The notes: a model not told the origin generated them from the sequence alone. A stretch of 64,000 bases of DNA from Mesocentrotus franciscanus (GCA_037976565.1 CP137667.1:30370459-30434458), one strand, 5' to 3'; counted from the first letter of the stretch, positions 23,148-35,260 are shown. Numbers and translations: made by a program.

Positions 23148-23357
23148 TGTTATGTATATAGAACATAATAGACAGGCCAGCTGTTATGCACATACCAGCC
23201 AGTGACAATAGGACAAAATATGGATACCTGAATAGCATACCATTACTACTATAGGAAGAATGTCACTGCTGTGAGCTTCCAAGCCACTTCACTACCAGAG
23301 ACACTCTCTTAACTCTCAGGTAAAGCATTCATGTTATAGTGTATCAGAGATACAACA
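23148..23357 (+). repeat. 3' LTR of the gypsy element
   Basis: 210 bp, TGTTATGTATATAGAAC to ATACAACA, preceded by the purine run GGAAGGAG. Internal deletions relative to the 5' LTR account for the shorter length. Followed directly by the duplicated ACTCC. Confidence 0.9.
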
Positions 23358-23500
23358 ACTCCCAATCTCGGAATTCCTTTATTCACATCAATTACGGTTG
23401 CCAAGGGCAATTGTGCATGCGTACAACGCTGCTACAATAATCATGAATATTTATGCCATATTCATACACTCTGGCACTTTGGTGAGAGGATTGTTATAAC

Positions 23501-24198
23501 CAGGGAGGTGAAAGAAAGGAGGCGAAACTCTTGTAATTTATTCAAACGCATTCGTGAGTTCTAAAGCGTAACAATGGGATATGTAACATTCCACTTGGCA
23601 TTGAAGTTCCATGCTCCGAACCGCGCTTCGACTGCGGGGACTTTCGAAGCCAGGCACCAGTTTTACATTTATTACAAAATATTAAATTACCGGCAAAATT
23701 TCAGTGTAAATCAAAAACTTTAAATGGGGATTTTATTGGGAATAGTGCATCAAACAAATTTTCAAATTTAGTACTCCGTCCTTCCTATAATTTGTGTGCC
23801 AGAGTTGGTAAAAGAAAGATTACATCCAGACAAAAACTCAATATTTTAGGATAATGCGCTATTTTGTGCATGTTTTAATGTCCCGTTATTTAATCCATGA
23901 TTTACAATCTTGAACAACATTAAGTTTGCTATTGCGTGTTTTTGCGTGTTTTTTGTATTTTTGAAGTTTAAAAAAAAGGTGAAATTACACAAGTTTGTGT
24001 TCGCTTGTTGTACTCTTTACACATTCAACAATGGATGAGAATCATTGAAAGGGACAGCGAACAGTTGCTGTGATACCATTTTCTGATGTAGGAATTCTAA
24101 ATCCTGAAATTTCATGCGCTCTTTTATCTCACCACCTGGTCAACAGTTGGAGATGAGCGCATAACTTTTCGGCGGCTTGGAGCATGGGGTCAAAGGAG
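23501..24198. repeat. Dispersed 700-bp repeat, copy 1
   Basis: Matches 59711-60411 almost throughout, from CAGGGAGGT to GGGGTCAAAGGAG. Includes CTCTTGTAATTTATTCAAACGCA, AACATTCCACTTGGC and TCTCACCACCTGGTCAACAGTTG. No reading frame or terminal repeats. It directly abuts an Academ-like gene fragment here but not in the second copy. Confidence 0.85.
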
Positions 24199-24441
24199 AG
24201 CGGCTTGATTCCAGTCCTTCTCTATCACGTCCCTGTTATAGCCGAACTGAACGGAAAGCATGATGTAGTTACATTTCATAGCACAGTTAGTGCTATTCTG
24301 TATGAATTCCACAAGCAGCCAATAAACAACACATCAGAGCAGGAGAAAAAGAGGATCAAAAAGACTGCTGCCTCGCTCATAAAAAATGAGGTCAAGATAA
24401 AGAAAATTGCGAGTGACGTATTATGTATTTACTTTAAGGCA
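24199..24441 (+). pseudogene. Academ-like gene fragment (N-terminal third)
   Basis: Encodes VIAELNGKHDVVTFHSTVSA, then ILYEFHKQP and IKKTAASLIKNEVK, clearly homologous to the segment HIAEGEGLHDIVTMREKASE ... AARLIKSDIK of the long gene at 37425-41789 (about 38180-38345). The fragment begins at the edge of the 700-bp repeat and is cut off by the Helitron-like element. Broken copy; no function expected. Confidence 0.7.
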
Positions 24442-25066
24442 CCCCTCGCAGGGTACAAATGGCCTATATACGTCAGAACAAGTTACCTCCATTAGACTAT
24501 ACTATCATATTACTAGGCAACGAAGTTAACCACATTTTCGAATATATAATTAGGTATTTTTGCATATTTAATGAGCTATGGCCTTTCACCTTTGACTTAC
24601 ATACTCCAAAATCGAACTGTGTTTTGATACCATGTACCTTCATTTCAAATTTGATTAAAATCCGTCAAACATTACTGAAGTTATGGAACGGAAACCAGAA
24701 TTGCATATTTAATGAGCTATGACCTATGACCTCTGACCTACATACTCCGAAATCGAACATAGGCTGTGTTTTGATACCATGTACCTTCATATTAAATTTC
24801 ATTAAAATCGTTCAAACATTACTGAAATTATGGAATGGAAACCAGATTCGCATATTTAATGAGCTATGGCCTTTGACCTACATACTATGAAATCAAACTT
24901 AGGCTGTGTTTTGATACCATGTACCTTCATATAAAATTTCATTAAAATCCGTCTTACGTTACTAAAGTTATCGATCGGAAACCAGATTTGTTACGGAAGT
25001 ACGGACGGAAGGATGGGCGGTAGCGTTACTATATCCCCTCTGACTTCATCGGCGAGGGGATAATAA
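24442..25066 (+). mobile_element. Helitron/helentron-like non-autonomous element, copy 2
   Basis: Same start (CGCAGGGTACAAATGGCC), about 125-bp tandem core and terminal hairpin (CCCCTCTGACTTCATCGGCGAGGGG then ATAATAA) as 1380-2006. It lies inside an Academ-like gene fragment, which resumes at about 25067; roughly 45 codons of that gene are missing, so the insertion was accompanied or followed by deletion. Confidence 0.6.
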
Positions 25067-25212
25067 TCATTCAATACAGCCAAGAGTTCTCCTTGCTCCT
25101 CTCCAGCTTGGACTTGGAATACAAATGCATCATCAATTCTCATCTCGCTTTCTGATCAACACACTGCATGCACAATGCTTCTCATGCTCTTATCCGGAGG
25201 TTAAAGGTGATA
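25067..25212 (+). pseudogene. Academ-like gene fragment (continuation)
   Basis: In one frame reads RVLLAPLQLGLGIQMHHQFS, then RFLINTLHAQCFSCSYPEVK, matching PLQIGLGVQTHHLHRSKFLV ... LHEMGFSSSYGEVLRFEK of the gene at 37425-41789. Similarity stops at a GT dinucleotide at 25213. The next homologous segment in the same orientation is at 47179, 22 kb away. Confidence 0.65.
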
Positions 25213-26093
25213 TTCATTCATATAGATTTAGGTATTGTTGGAAAGGTTATTTTCAGTACTTCACATTTTTTTTCAAGTTTATTTTCAAAAAACATAAGGG
25301 AAAGGAGAATTAATTAAATAAAGTTACGAGAGTCAAGTTATCCTGAGAGAAGTTCGTCTACGATACCAAAAAAAGGGGCTTCAATGTCATCAATGTAATT
25401 ATATCATAAAGAGACGCGAAATAGTGAAAACTGCAGCATTTTCCTGTTCACTTTCTGAAACTCGCAAACACCTGAAGCTCGATACAGCCAGCACTGCAGC
25501 CTCTGCACTACACAGTGGCTGAAGTACGTGAATGAAGGCACCGCGATCTGCCGTATTATTACTTCACATGCAATGCAAATTGCCTTCTTCTCGATCTAAG
25601 ACGATCAATTTTACTGTATCAAACATCAATATTTCAAGGAATTCAAACATCGGGAAGTAACCCATGCCTATGCTATTGAAAGAATGTTGATTAATTTATT
25701 GTAAATTTGATAAAACACTTTATTAAATATCACAAAAATTGCAAAATCTGTTTAAAAAAATGGCCCATGTTTAGTATGTATTTACACTGATATAATACGT
25801 TGTACTTTCTTCCGGGTTTAGGAATGGTCCATGGTGTGACGTCACAAATATGATTTCGAGATTATCAATGCTTCCGGGTTCCTCTGCTTTAAGCTATTGA
25901 CCTTTTTAAGTCAACAATAATTTAATAAAACGTGCAAACTTCTGTCATTCCATAAATTTGTATTCCTTATGTCATAAGCTTTCCAACGATTACACTCATG
26001 CATATGTTCATCATTTTCTTCCAATAGCACCTTTAAGAAATATAAAAGAAGTGCGGCAGTTTCTCAAGGAGCTGAACTGGCAGGCTATGAACC
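25213..26093. other. No gene recognised
   Basis: AT-rich single-copy-looking sequence. A short frame near 26030-26092 (KEVRQFLKELNWQA) has no family resemblance I can name. Confidence 0.4.
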
Positions 26094-26270
26094 GGGGCGC
26101 GTTTCACAAAGCACTTGTCGCAGCGACAAGTGGCATTTCAGCGACAAATTTTGAATTCAGGGACAACTTTTTCCCAGCGACGACAAGCTGTATACCAGCG
26201 ACAAGTTAAATGAATTTTTGTCGCAACCTTACCCCTTATGACAAGTACAAGGAAGCAGCAACAGACCTTC
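26094..26270. mobile_element. MITE-like segment with GGGGCGCGTTTCACAAAG end
   Basis: Starts GGGGCGCGTTTCACAAAG and continues with palindromic TTGTCGCAGCGACAA and further GCGACAA repeats in both orientations. A segment at 47035-47178 ends in the reverse complement (TTTTTGAAACGCACCCC) with TTGTCACTGTGACAA next to it. Either both are separate MITEs of one family or they are two ends of one insertion. Confidence 0.5.
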
Positions 26271-26282
26271 AATATAATAATA

Positions 26283-26575
26283 AAAATGGTGGCTTCTTAT
26301 ATAGCGCACGTGTCCGCCACGTTGTGACGCTCCTGGCGCTGCCCCGATTATTACCCTGGGTTTAGCAAGGCGGCCATTACGGCACTCTAGCATTTCAAGG
26401 AATTAATTCCTGCCAGGTACCCATTTCCAACACATGGGTTGAGTGTGGCAAATGTAGATCAATGTCTTGCCAAAGGACATTAGTGCCACGGCGGGACTTG
26501 AACCGCGAACCTTGTGATTGACAGTCCGGCGACGTATCCACTCGACCACGACACCTCTACATGGCTGCCCAAATG
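26283..26575 (-). mobile_element. tRNA-derived SINE, minus orientation, best-preserved head
   Basis: On the minus strand the head has an exact A box (TGGTCGAGTGG) and exact B box (GGTTCAAGTCC), spaced as in a class II (Leu/Ser-like) tRNA, followed by the family body and ending in TTATTATT. This copy shows that the family derives from a tRNA gene with a long variable arm. Confidence 0.85.
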
Positions 26576-26871
26576 GTATTATGAAGATTTACGATTAAGC
26601 GCAAGTTTAATAAATCAAGCATATCTCATCAGATTGAAAATCCATTTTATAAAGAAAGTTAATTAGATCATATAACTTGTAGCTTCAACTGCTTACTGGT
26701 TTTTCCATAGACCTTTGTACAAATTTGTTCAAATAAAGCTAAGTTTTAAATTTCTGATAGGCTTGTGTACCAATTTATATATTCTGCCATTCTTTTCACT
26801 TAACTTCACATTATTCAATATCCATGCCATTCAAACATCAATCTATATTGCTTTCCTTATTTTAACAAGCC

Positions 26872-26910
26872 ATCTTCATTGGAATTCACATCCTGAATTC
26901 CAATGAAGAT
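26872..26910. repeat. Perfect short hairpin
   Basis: Two 17-bp arms (ATCTTCATTGGAATTCA and its exact complement) around a 5-bp loop CATCC. No element around it recognised. Confidence 0.8.
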
Positions 26911-28800
26911 AGACACATCTCTTGCATTGTACATGGAAATATCCATCCACTGATCTCTGCACAAAGTACCCTCAAATTTTACCCACTGAAAGCTTACACT
27001 AACCTGTAACCAAAACCATCCTGAAATGATGACAATATTTAAAAGATCAATTCATTAGTAATCAAGTGGATTTTAATTCATTTGATCCCTTGATTGTTAG
27101 GGTTTACAGAAATCATGACTGAGTTTTGTGCAGAAGTGCTACAATCCATTGATTGAGTATGTACATTATGAGTAGTCCAAATCAGGGGGTCACAAACTCC
27201 TTCTCTACCCCCACTGTCACATCTTGATTCCTGAAGAGCCTTTGTGGCTTGAGATGAACTTGGGAGAGGTACCCACGTTGTTTTGGAGTCACACACTCCT
27301 TATGCTGACTGCTTCTTCTCAGCAACTACTACAGACAAGTCCACTTTCATCAATGTTACCAATTCTGATAAGCCGGCTGATCAAGAATAAAATGTTAACT
27401 GAAAGAAGGAAAAAAAAATTCTCCAATATTGTACAAGCACTTAAAGCTGACATCACAAATATATTTCCTTTTTCTTTTTCTTCTTGATGTTGTTTTTCTT
27501 CTTCTAGTAATCTTCAAAGGGCAATTAGTTTTATATAAATTTACTGTTTGCTTGACAGGAGTACATTCCTTATTGTTCATGCTTATTAGCCCAACGACAG
27601 ATCCCAGATTAATATAGTACTTTTCATTATGGTCTGAAATGATATACTTTTTCAAATATGCCTCTTATTACTAAATTTACTAATATACTACATGTCTGAG
27701 TAAAAGATCTAAATAAACATTCAAAACATTCTGTTAAGAATAGCATTCATAGAAATGTCATAGAATGTAATCCAAATAAATTTGACATCCTTCAACTTTA
27801 CACTGTGAAAAACACATTTTGATTTGAGTTTTAACTTTTGAGTGTCCAGTGTCCAGTGATTTGTTTTTATTTTCCTTTGAGTACACAAACATATTTTTCT
27901 TTAGCACACTTGAAGGTTCTGGGACAACCTCCAGAACAACCAGGATAACGTCATATAAGATAATTAGATCTTGTATGGCTACCCACCCACCCCCAAAAAA
28001 AAAAAATCTATTATGGAGTCTGAAAAAGGAGACTTACTAATTTTATGTAGCCTTTCTTAATCACTAATCAAAATTTTGGACTTGCGTTACTGTTGTTTAT
28101 AGAATATATTGTGAAAGTGATATGGATTGCAGGTGGCAAAGATGTGTTCATGCTCTACTACGAGGTAACTCTCTTCAGACACGGTCATCTTGCCTCTGAG
28201 TTTTAGACAGCAAAGTCCTTGTTATATCTGCCATATCATCATGAGCTTCTCACACTCCCCATGAAGTAAAAACGTGAAAACGTGGAAACTCATGCTCCGC
28301 GATTTAGACGATTTGGACGTTTTTTAACAAAATAAAAAATGCAATTCCTGTTCACTCATGCATAAAAGTTTGGTTTAATAAACCATGAAATTCACTCAGC
28401 AAATCATGAATGTATTATATCACCCTCAATTTTGTAAGCTCCAAAGGATTTACCTCTCACAAATTGGAAGGCTGATTCCTGCGCAACCTAATTTTCATAC
28501 CCTTTACAAAAGTGAGCAGTGCTCACCCAAGCATGAATTATTTTCGGACTTTTTGGTGTCATATGAAAGTTGAGTTTATGAGCTTTCCATACATATAAAA
28601 CTTTTCCCCCAGAATCATATATTTTTTATTCGGCAGCCATTTCAAAAGTGTATAGTTTTTTTGGGGACGCACGGTATACTCTATGCAACGAACCATACTA
28701 CTGCATAGTCCCGTATATACCTTTCTATGCCGGCCTGCCGACAACACAATTCTGAATTCATGATCTAGCAGAAACTCGTCTATTATCCGGATACAGAAGT
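26911..28800. other. No gene recognised
   Basis: AT-rich DNA with short accidental frames, polypyrimidine runs at 27460-27520 and simple A runs. Nothing with coding bias, terminal repeats or RNA-gene structure was seen. Confidence 0.4.
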
Positions 28801-28819
28801 CTTTCAAATCAGGACCAAC

Positions 28820-30051
28820 ATGACACCCAGTGTTACAAGTACAACGAATAAATGCAAAGGTAACCTAGGTACTAACTCTTTCATATTCGAGCTTTTGAAA
28901 GGAATAACAATTTTTAGTATTGGTTTTGCCATCAACCTTATTTGCCATTCTGGTTTGCCAGGCAGTGATACTGATATTGATAATGACATTATTGAGAACA
29001 ACCTCGCAAAATTGTACCCCAACCTGAACTGTACAATCAGCCGACATTTTATTCTGGTACACAATGAGGGTGAACATGATGCCAATTATGATGCCAATTA
29101 TGTAGCTAATGGGAACACTAACTGTATAAAGAACATTGTTCATAGTAGTTGCTTGATATGTAAAACAGAGCTGATCAATTGCAATACCAAGAATATTCTG
29201 TGTGATAATTGCACAGATCTACCAAATAAAGTAAAATCACTGGAAGCATCTGTCCGTGACATTGTTACTAGGTTGAACGACCAACATTTCAACCACATAT
29301 CAATAGACGAGAACTTAATAGGATCTATTGCCGGGAGTCCTAACAAAGGGAGAATCAATGTGCGTCCCCTGAAGTTAACGACGAGACGATTCACGCAGTC
29401 GCTGACTTAGTGTTCCAAGAACAAAACGCCATTAACCCTTCTTTACAGGAGCAGCTCGACGAGTACAAAACTAAACAAAAGCAACTGCACGCTCTGACAA
29501 AATCCAATCAAACCAACGTGAATGATAATGCTCCTATTATCACTGTGTTCAAACCACAATGGACTCCACAAGAAAGAACGTACAAAGACTGATGAAAGCG
29601 GATGTGTTGATAATTGGGGATTCCTTGACAAAGCAAATCAGACCATCTAAACCCTCTCGAAGTAAGAAAATAATCTGTAAAACGCTGAATAAGGTGAAAA
29701 TGGAAGACGCCTGCAATGATGCAAGTAAACTCGCATGAAGTCAGCGAAGTCGTCGTGCATCTTGGAACAAATAATATGAAATGTGACGAGTCTGATGAAA
29801 TAATTGTAAAGACAATCTCACTTCTCGAACAAGTTTCAGCCAATCAGAGAAGTTGGCCCGTAATCAATAACGACAATATCGACCCTGTTCTCCATCTCAA
29901 CTTAGATGGCGTTCATCTCAATCAGAAGGGGACTATCACTTTCGCGGAAAACATCATACGATTTCTGCGACACACATCTAAACGAGCACCAACAGCTTCA
30001 CTGCATGATCCTCCACAGTCCTATGATGCTGCTTTTCCACCCGAGTCCTAA
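28820..30051 (+). pseudogene. LINE ORF1 with SGNH/GDSL esterase-like domain
   Basis: The N-terminal part (28820-29409) has a Cys-rich finger, CLICKTELINC then CDNC, followed by a coiled-coil-like stretch (NKVKSLEASVRDIVTRLND). After a frame loss the esterase block follows: IIGDSLTKQI (29614-29643), HLGTNNM (29758-29778) and DGVHLNQKG (29905-29931), matching SGNH blocks I, III and V. In CR1-type LINEs this ORF binds RNA and has esterase activity. Frame breaks between the blocks indicate a dead copy. Confidence 0.75.
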
Positions 30052-30119
30052 GGGATACCCACAGCGTATCATGCAAGAAGAATCGACATCATATCCTAGA
30101 AGCTGCTCTTCGCACATGA

Positions 30120-31963
30120 ACTCAATAAACTTTAAAAAATCATACATTACTTCATTATTGAATGATAAATCAGGAAACGCAAATGTGTTATGGGATTTTA
30201 TGCGACGTCTTACTAAGAAAAGTCAGTCTAAAATTAATGTAAACGATGTTGAAATATCACACTTGAAGTTGTTGAATATTTTAATACGTATTTTGTTGAC
30301 TGTTACTGAACTCACTAAAGATTTTGAGCTCGAGACCAAAACTATCAACAGATGTGAATCACTGAAAGAAAATCTGAAAACAAACAAACGGTGATTTACT
30401 TTACTTTTCAAATATCTCGATTGATTTCGTCATCAAACATATAAAATCATATACCTGCAAAAAAGCAACTGGATATGATAAACTCTCTGTTAAAATACTG
30501 AAATATATTTGTGATATTCCTCATGTAATGGAAAGTTTAGTATTTATACTCAATTTGTCTTTGCATTCTTCAGTATACCCTGATGCTTGGAAAATAGCCA
30601 ACAAAAGAGTCCAACCAGGAGGGGATAATGCCATAATGAAAAACTACAGACCCGTTTCTATACTGCTGATTTTATCTAAAATAATTGAAAGGGCAGTTTA
30701 TTTAAAAATCTTTGAATATTTGTCTCAGCATGATCTATTTTATAAGAACCAATTTGGATTTCGTCCTAAGCACTCATGCGAAACAGCCCTATTATGCATG
30801 GTTAACCAGTGGTCAGACAATATATACAAAGGGTATTTGAATGGTGTAGCTTTTATAGATCTTCGATGTGCATTCGATACAGTCAACCACTCTCTCCTCT
30901 TAAATAGATTACATCAATATGGTTGCTCCCCGAATGTAATTAAATGGTTTGATTCATACTTGAAAAATCGCCAACAATTTGTCTCATTAAGGGAAAGAAA
31001 AATCAACATTTAGAAATATAACAATGGGAGTTCCACAAGGGTCCATCTTGGCCCCAATCGTTTTTACTCTATTTGTTAATGACCTCCCATGTTCCATCTC
31101 AAATGGCATTGTTTATATGTATGCAGATGATACTACTATTTCTGTATGGGGAAAAACTAAGCAAGAGTTAGAACTCAAACTGGCAAAAGCTCTTGGTGAA
31201 CTGAATTCTTGGCTAAATAAAAATTAATTGATTTTGAATAGTGATAAGACCAAAACGATGCTACTCAGATCAAAGCAAAAGCTTTGATCATTAGATAACA
31301 GTGTGCTGTCGATTGAATTAAATAGATGCCAATTGGAATGTGTATATGAATATAAATGTTTGGGAGTTATAATTGATAACAGTCTTGACTTTCAAAAATA
31401 CATCGAAAGTACTGCTTTAATTGTGAAACAGAAATTAGGAACTATTCGTCGATGTAAACATTATTTTGATAAAGCACAATTGAACTACTGGGCTTTTGTA
31501 GTGCCCCATTTTATGTACTGCTGTACCGTTTGGTCGGGGAGATCTGAAGCAAATCATGGTAAACTGGAAAGATTACATAAGAGGGCAGCATATATGATAT
31601 CTCGTTTTTCCTGGGAAACCCCATCTGAACAAATTTTTGAAATACTATCCTTGCCGAAAAATAGATCATCTGTTTTTTAGAGCATCTTGTTGTATGATTC
31701 ACAAATGTTTACATAAAGCTGCACCTGAAGTACTCGGTGATAAGTTTATTTATATCGAAGCAGTATCATCTCGAACAACAAGGAGCACAAATAAGATGCT
31801 AATTAGGACGCCACATACTCGTATGAATTTTTACCAGAAGTCACTTATAGTCACATGTCAATCAAACTGGAATAAATTACCCCAATGCATTCGATTTATA
31901 GAAAATATGAAACCATTTAAACAAGAAATGGCAAAATGGCAAAAGACATCCTCGTTGTAATAT
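30120..31963 (+). pseudogene. LINE reverse transcriptase and C-terminal region
   Basis: RT motifs in order: NYRPVSILLILSKIIER, QFGFRPKHSCETAL, FIDLRCAFDTVNH (motif A), GVPQGSILAPIVF, YADDTT at about 31119 (catalytic), and ECVYEYKCLGVIID. The C-terminal region follows to 31960. The frame is broken by a stop before GVPQGS (31011), one at 31227 and a shift near 31670. Cellular role: target-primed reverse transcription. Confidence 0.85.
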
Positions 31964-32328
31964 GATTATGGTATAATATATCTCTACTTTCTCTCCTCTT
32001 TTTATATATTTTCTTATATCTTCTTGTTTTCTCTTGTTTGTTTGTTGTTGTTTTCTCTTTTGTTACTGTTTGCCTCAATTTGGATATATGGCATTTATAT
32101 ATTTGTATCATGTACATATTACTTATTTCGTTATTGTCTATGTTCAAATCCGTTTATTTATAACCTGATTTTTTTTAGTTGTATTTTGTAATGTTCTATA
32201 TTTATTTATATTTTAATTTGTTGAAATGTGTATACTTGTTTTTGTTGTGAAGGGCCCCAACGAAAACCAGGATTTATTTGCTGATTGGGCTACCCTTCTT
32301 TTAAAGATGTGTAATAAATAAATAAATA

Positions 32329-33530
32329 ACACTGCCCTTCCTTTGCATTACATGTACAGCCACCTGTTTGTGTAGAGACATACCATAAATTTACTTTTAA
32401 AACATGTTCATGAAAGCATTGTAACAAAAATAAAGTGAACAGCAGGGTAAGGTTTTTGCAGAAATTTTAGAACTTGCAGTTAGGGTGTAATAAAATATCT
32501 ACTTTGGACAATACCCGTATGTAGAAAGGAATTTAGGGTAACCTGACTTTGAGTCAGCCAATGTTTAATACAAGCTTCATTTCATCAAGATATAGGGTTA
32601 TTGCTCAAGTTGCAATATGGTTTTAGATTAGCTTTGTGAGAAGAAACACAACATAGAGACAGCAATTGCCATATTCTCAACATTTATTCCACTGGGGTTA
32701 ATTTCCCCATGTTAACCATTTGGCTTTCAACATTTTCAACAATATAGCACAATCAATGTACAAGCGTTATGGTACAGGGAAAAGGGGCAAAGGCTGACTA
32801 AAAACCAAATACCAAGTAGGGGGCCCGGGTCACGTGACCAACCGGGAGGAAGAAACCCAACCGAGTCCCAGTTTCCTGGGATTACGGATTCCTTAAACAA
32901 CCTCTAGCAATCATAGCCCCTCCTTGCCATCCGGCAAACCGCTTTCCCCTGTTATCAAGAACAATATCAATATTAATGACAAGAAACATGAAAACTTCAA
33001 CCCCAACCAACCATCCAATCTGTCGTATAACGTCACATCTTATTTGTACACTTCAATCCTGTCATCCTTCTTGACTCCCAATACGAACAAATAACACAAT
33101 AACACACTTCAATTATTGTGGGATAGCCTGACAACGGCTACCGGGAGCCGGCCGTCTAAGGAATGTTTGACAAACATTTTCTCTCGTTTCCATCAGGAAA
33201 CCGGACGGCACATGGCCCAGGCCTAAAAACCAGAGGTAAAACTCAACGAGAATAAAACTCTGGAAAACCTTCTGACCCATGTCTAATCATAACATAACAC
33301 ATAGCACTTTCATTGTAATGAAATGTTTTCTTGTAAAGCACAGGCTAGAACCATTCAATTACACACTAATTAATGCCTCGCCTTAATCTCCGTGGCGGAA
33401 GTTGTACGCCTGTACGAGCTGCCTATGCCAATTACATTTCACCGGGGCAACAGCCCCGGACCCAAGTATGCATTCATTTACGATGTAAACAATATTTGCC
33501 TGCTATCAATCGTACTGCAGACAAATATTT
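32329..33530. other. No gene recognised
   Basis: Contains GC-rich patches (GGGGGCCCGGGTCACGTGACC around 32819, a palindromic GTCACGTGAC) but no reading frame with family resemblance and no clear repeat borders. Confidence 0.4.
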
Positions 33531-34420
33531 CTAGCCCAACCAACCATGTCTAGCCCAACCAGCCATCCACTTCTAGCCCAACCAACCAGCCATGTCTAGC
33601 CCTACCAACCATCCACTTTTAGCCCAACCAACCATCCATTTCAAGCCCAACCAACCAACCATTAATACATTTCGGCCCAACTTTCGAAGTTCATATTCAA
33701 ACATTTATACCAGCAAATCGGAACATTTCTAGCCCAACTAATCAACCATTCGTACATCTCGCTCAAAGCGAAGTATGTATGCAAACGTTAATCACAACAA
33801 TTCAAAACGTTTCTAGCCCAACCAACCACAAGTACATTTCGCTCAAAGCGAAGTATATTTTCAAACATAAATTACAACTTAAAACGTTTCTAGCCCAACC
33901 AAACAACCATAAGTACATTTCAGTCCCATCTGCGAATATATTCTAACATTTATAACAACAAATTGGAACATTTCTAGCCCAGCCATCCATTTCGAGCCCA
34001 ACCATGCAACCATCCATTTCAAGCCCAACCAATGAACCATTAGTACATTCCAGTCCAACTTGCGAAGTTTATATTTAAACATTTATACCAGCAAATCGGA
34101 ACATTTCTAGCCCATCTATTTCAAGTCAACCAACCAACTATCCGTACATCTCGCTCAACCTGCGAAGTATATATTCAAACATTTAGTACAGCAACTTAAA
34201 ACATTTCTAGTCCAACCAACCAACCAACCATAAGTACGTTTCGGCCCTACCTGCGAATATATTCAACATTTATAACAACAAATTGAAACATTTCTAGCCC
34301 AATCAACCATCCATTTCTAAACCAACCAACCATCCATTTCAAGCCTAACCAACCAACCATTAGTACATTCCAGTCCAACTTGCGAAGTTTATATTCAAAC
34401 CTTTATTACAACTAAATGAA
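33530..34420. repeat. CCAACCAAC minisatellite with higher-order period
   Basis: Irregular array of TTTCTAGCCCAACCAACCATCC-type words alternating with TTCGAAG/TGCGAAGTATAT and ACATTTATA.CAACAAAT.GGAACA. The composite unit of about 110-160 bp repeats six or more times. Confidence 0.75.
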
Positions 34421-34619
34421 ACATTTTCACGAAGTATATAGTACATAAATAGCCTATAGTCAGTTCTAAAAAACTTCTAGAACTGCAGATATAAATATTA
34501 AAAACTACAGTGTCAAATTTAACCAAACCCCTTCCCCCAGAAATATTGTTAAAATGGGGTAAGATTGCACCCCCCTTCAGAAGGGACTGCAATTACAGCA
34601 TTATTTGCACAACTTTACA

Positions 34620-35260
34620 CTTAGTAAGGTCAATATACGGTAAAAAACACCCCAACCCCAAAAAATTGCAACAAAAGGTTTTTCAACGGTTTCTAGTAGT
34701 GTTTGGCCTCAGGAATAACATACTAAAAGTATACCCAAATCGGAGGTTCGGAAAGCTGTTATTTTCAAGATGGCGTCCAAGATGGCCGCCGATACCTAAA
34801 AATGGCCATAAATCACTTATCCATCCTAGAGACATAATTTTGGTGTCTATCCCATGGTTTTGGGGGTCAGAGAATCCATTTAGACAAGTTAGAATGTTTG
34901 TAGATGGTCTAGGAAACCACAAAATCCAAGATGGCGTCCAAGATGGCCGCCGTTACCTAAGAAATAGCCATAAGTCACTTATTATCCATCCTAGAGACAT
35001 AATTTTGGTGTCTATCCCATGGTTTTGGAGGTCAGAGAATCCATTTAGACAAGTTAGAATGTTTGTAGATGGTCTAGGAAACCACCAAATCCAAGATGGC
35101 GTCCAAGATGGCCACCGTTACCTAAGAAATAGCCATAAGTCACTTATTATGTATCCTAGAGACATGACTTTGGTGTCTATCTCATGGTTTTCGGGGCGAG
35201 AATACATTTAAAAGAGTTAAAATTTTCATTGGTGACCTAGGAAACCCCCGAAATTTAAGA
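34620..35260 (+). repeat. Interspersed element with about 160-bp tandem units rich in AAGATGGC
   Basis: Three units carry CCAAGATGGCGTCCAAGATGG, CATAAGTCACTTAT, GAGACATAATTTTGGTGTCTAT and CCATTTAGACAAGTTAGAATG. Because the unit stays open in one frame, it yields a repetitive but spurious 233-codon frame (34510-35211). The same units occur in reverse at 45345-45830. The shared left flank (AAAAAATTGCAACAAAAGGTTTTTCAACGG) marks one element edge. Confidence 0.8.

Larger units (their letters stand above)
17887..23357 (+). mobile_element. Ty3/gypsy LTR retrotransposon, Mag/SURL-like, complete but decayed
   Basis: A 5.47-kb element with LTRs beginning TGTTAT and ending ACAACA, flanked by a 5-bp duplication ACTCC (17882-17886 and 23358-23362). 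Domain order is gag with two CCHC knuckles, aspartic protease, reverse transcriptase, RNase H, integrase: the gypsy order. A purine run (GGAAGGAG) precedes the 3' LTR. The coding region is cut by several frame shifts and stops, and an 893-bp TIR element sits between pol and the 3' LTR. Element size without that insert (about 4.6 kb), short LTRs and two CCHC knuckles fit the Mag lineage, which includes sea urchin SURL. Confidence 0.9.
28820..32328 (+). mobile_element. CR1/L2-like LINE, endonuclease region deleted
   Basis: ORF1 with a SGNH-esterase-like domain, then the RT region of ORF2 and a 3' UTR ending in TAATAAATAAATAAATAA. The part normally encoding the apurinic endonuclease between ORF1 and RT is absent: ORF1 ends at about 30050 and the RT linker begins within 100 bp. 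Several frame shifts. Esterase-bearing ORF1 is known from CR1-type LINEs. 5' end is uncertain. Confidence 0.8.

Noticed and set aside
17887..23357. Endogenous retrovirus with an envelope gene
   Set aside because: After the integrase tail there is only a short spacer and a nested TIR element before the 3' LTR; no envelope-like frame is present, so it is a plain gypsy retrotransposon.
33530..34420. CRISPR-like array
   Set aside because: Repeated CCAACCAAC words have variable spacing and no constant repeat/unique spacer structure; it is a eukaryotic minisatellite.
34510..35211. 233-codon open frame with repeated RDIILVSIPWF-type blocks
   Set aside because: The frame is produced by a 160-bp DNA repeat that recurs in reverse at 45.3-45.8 kb; the peptide repeats simply follow the DNA unit, with no known domain.
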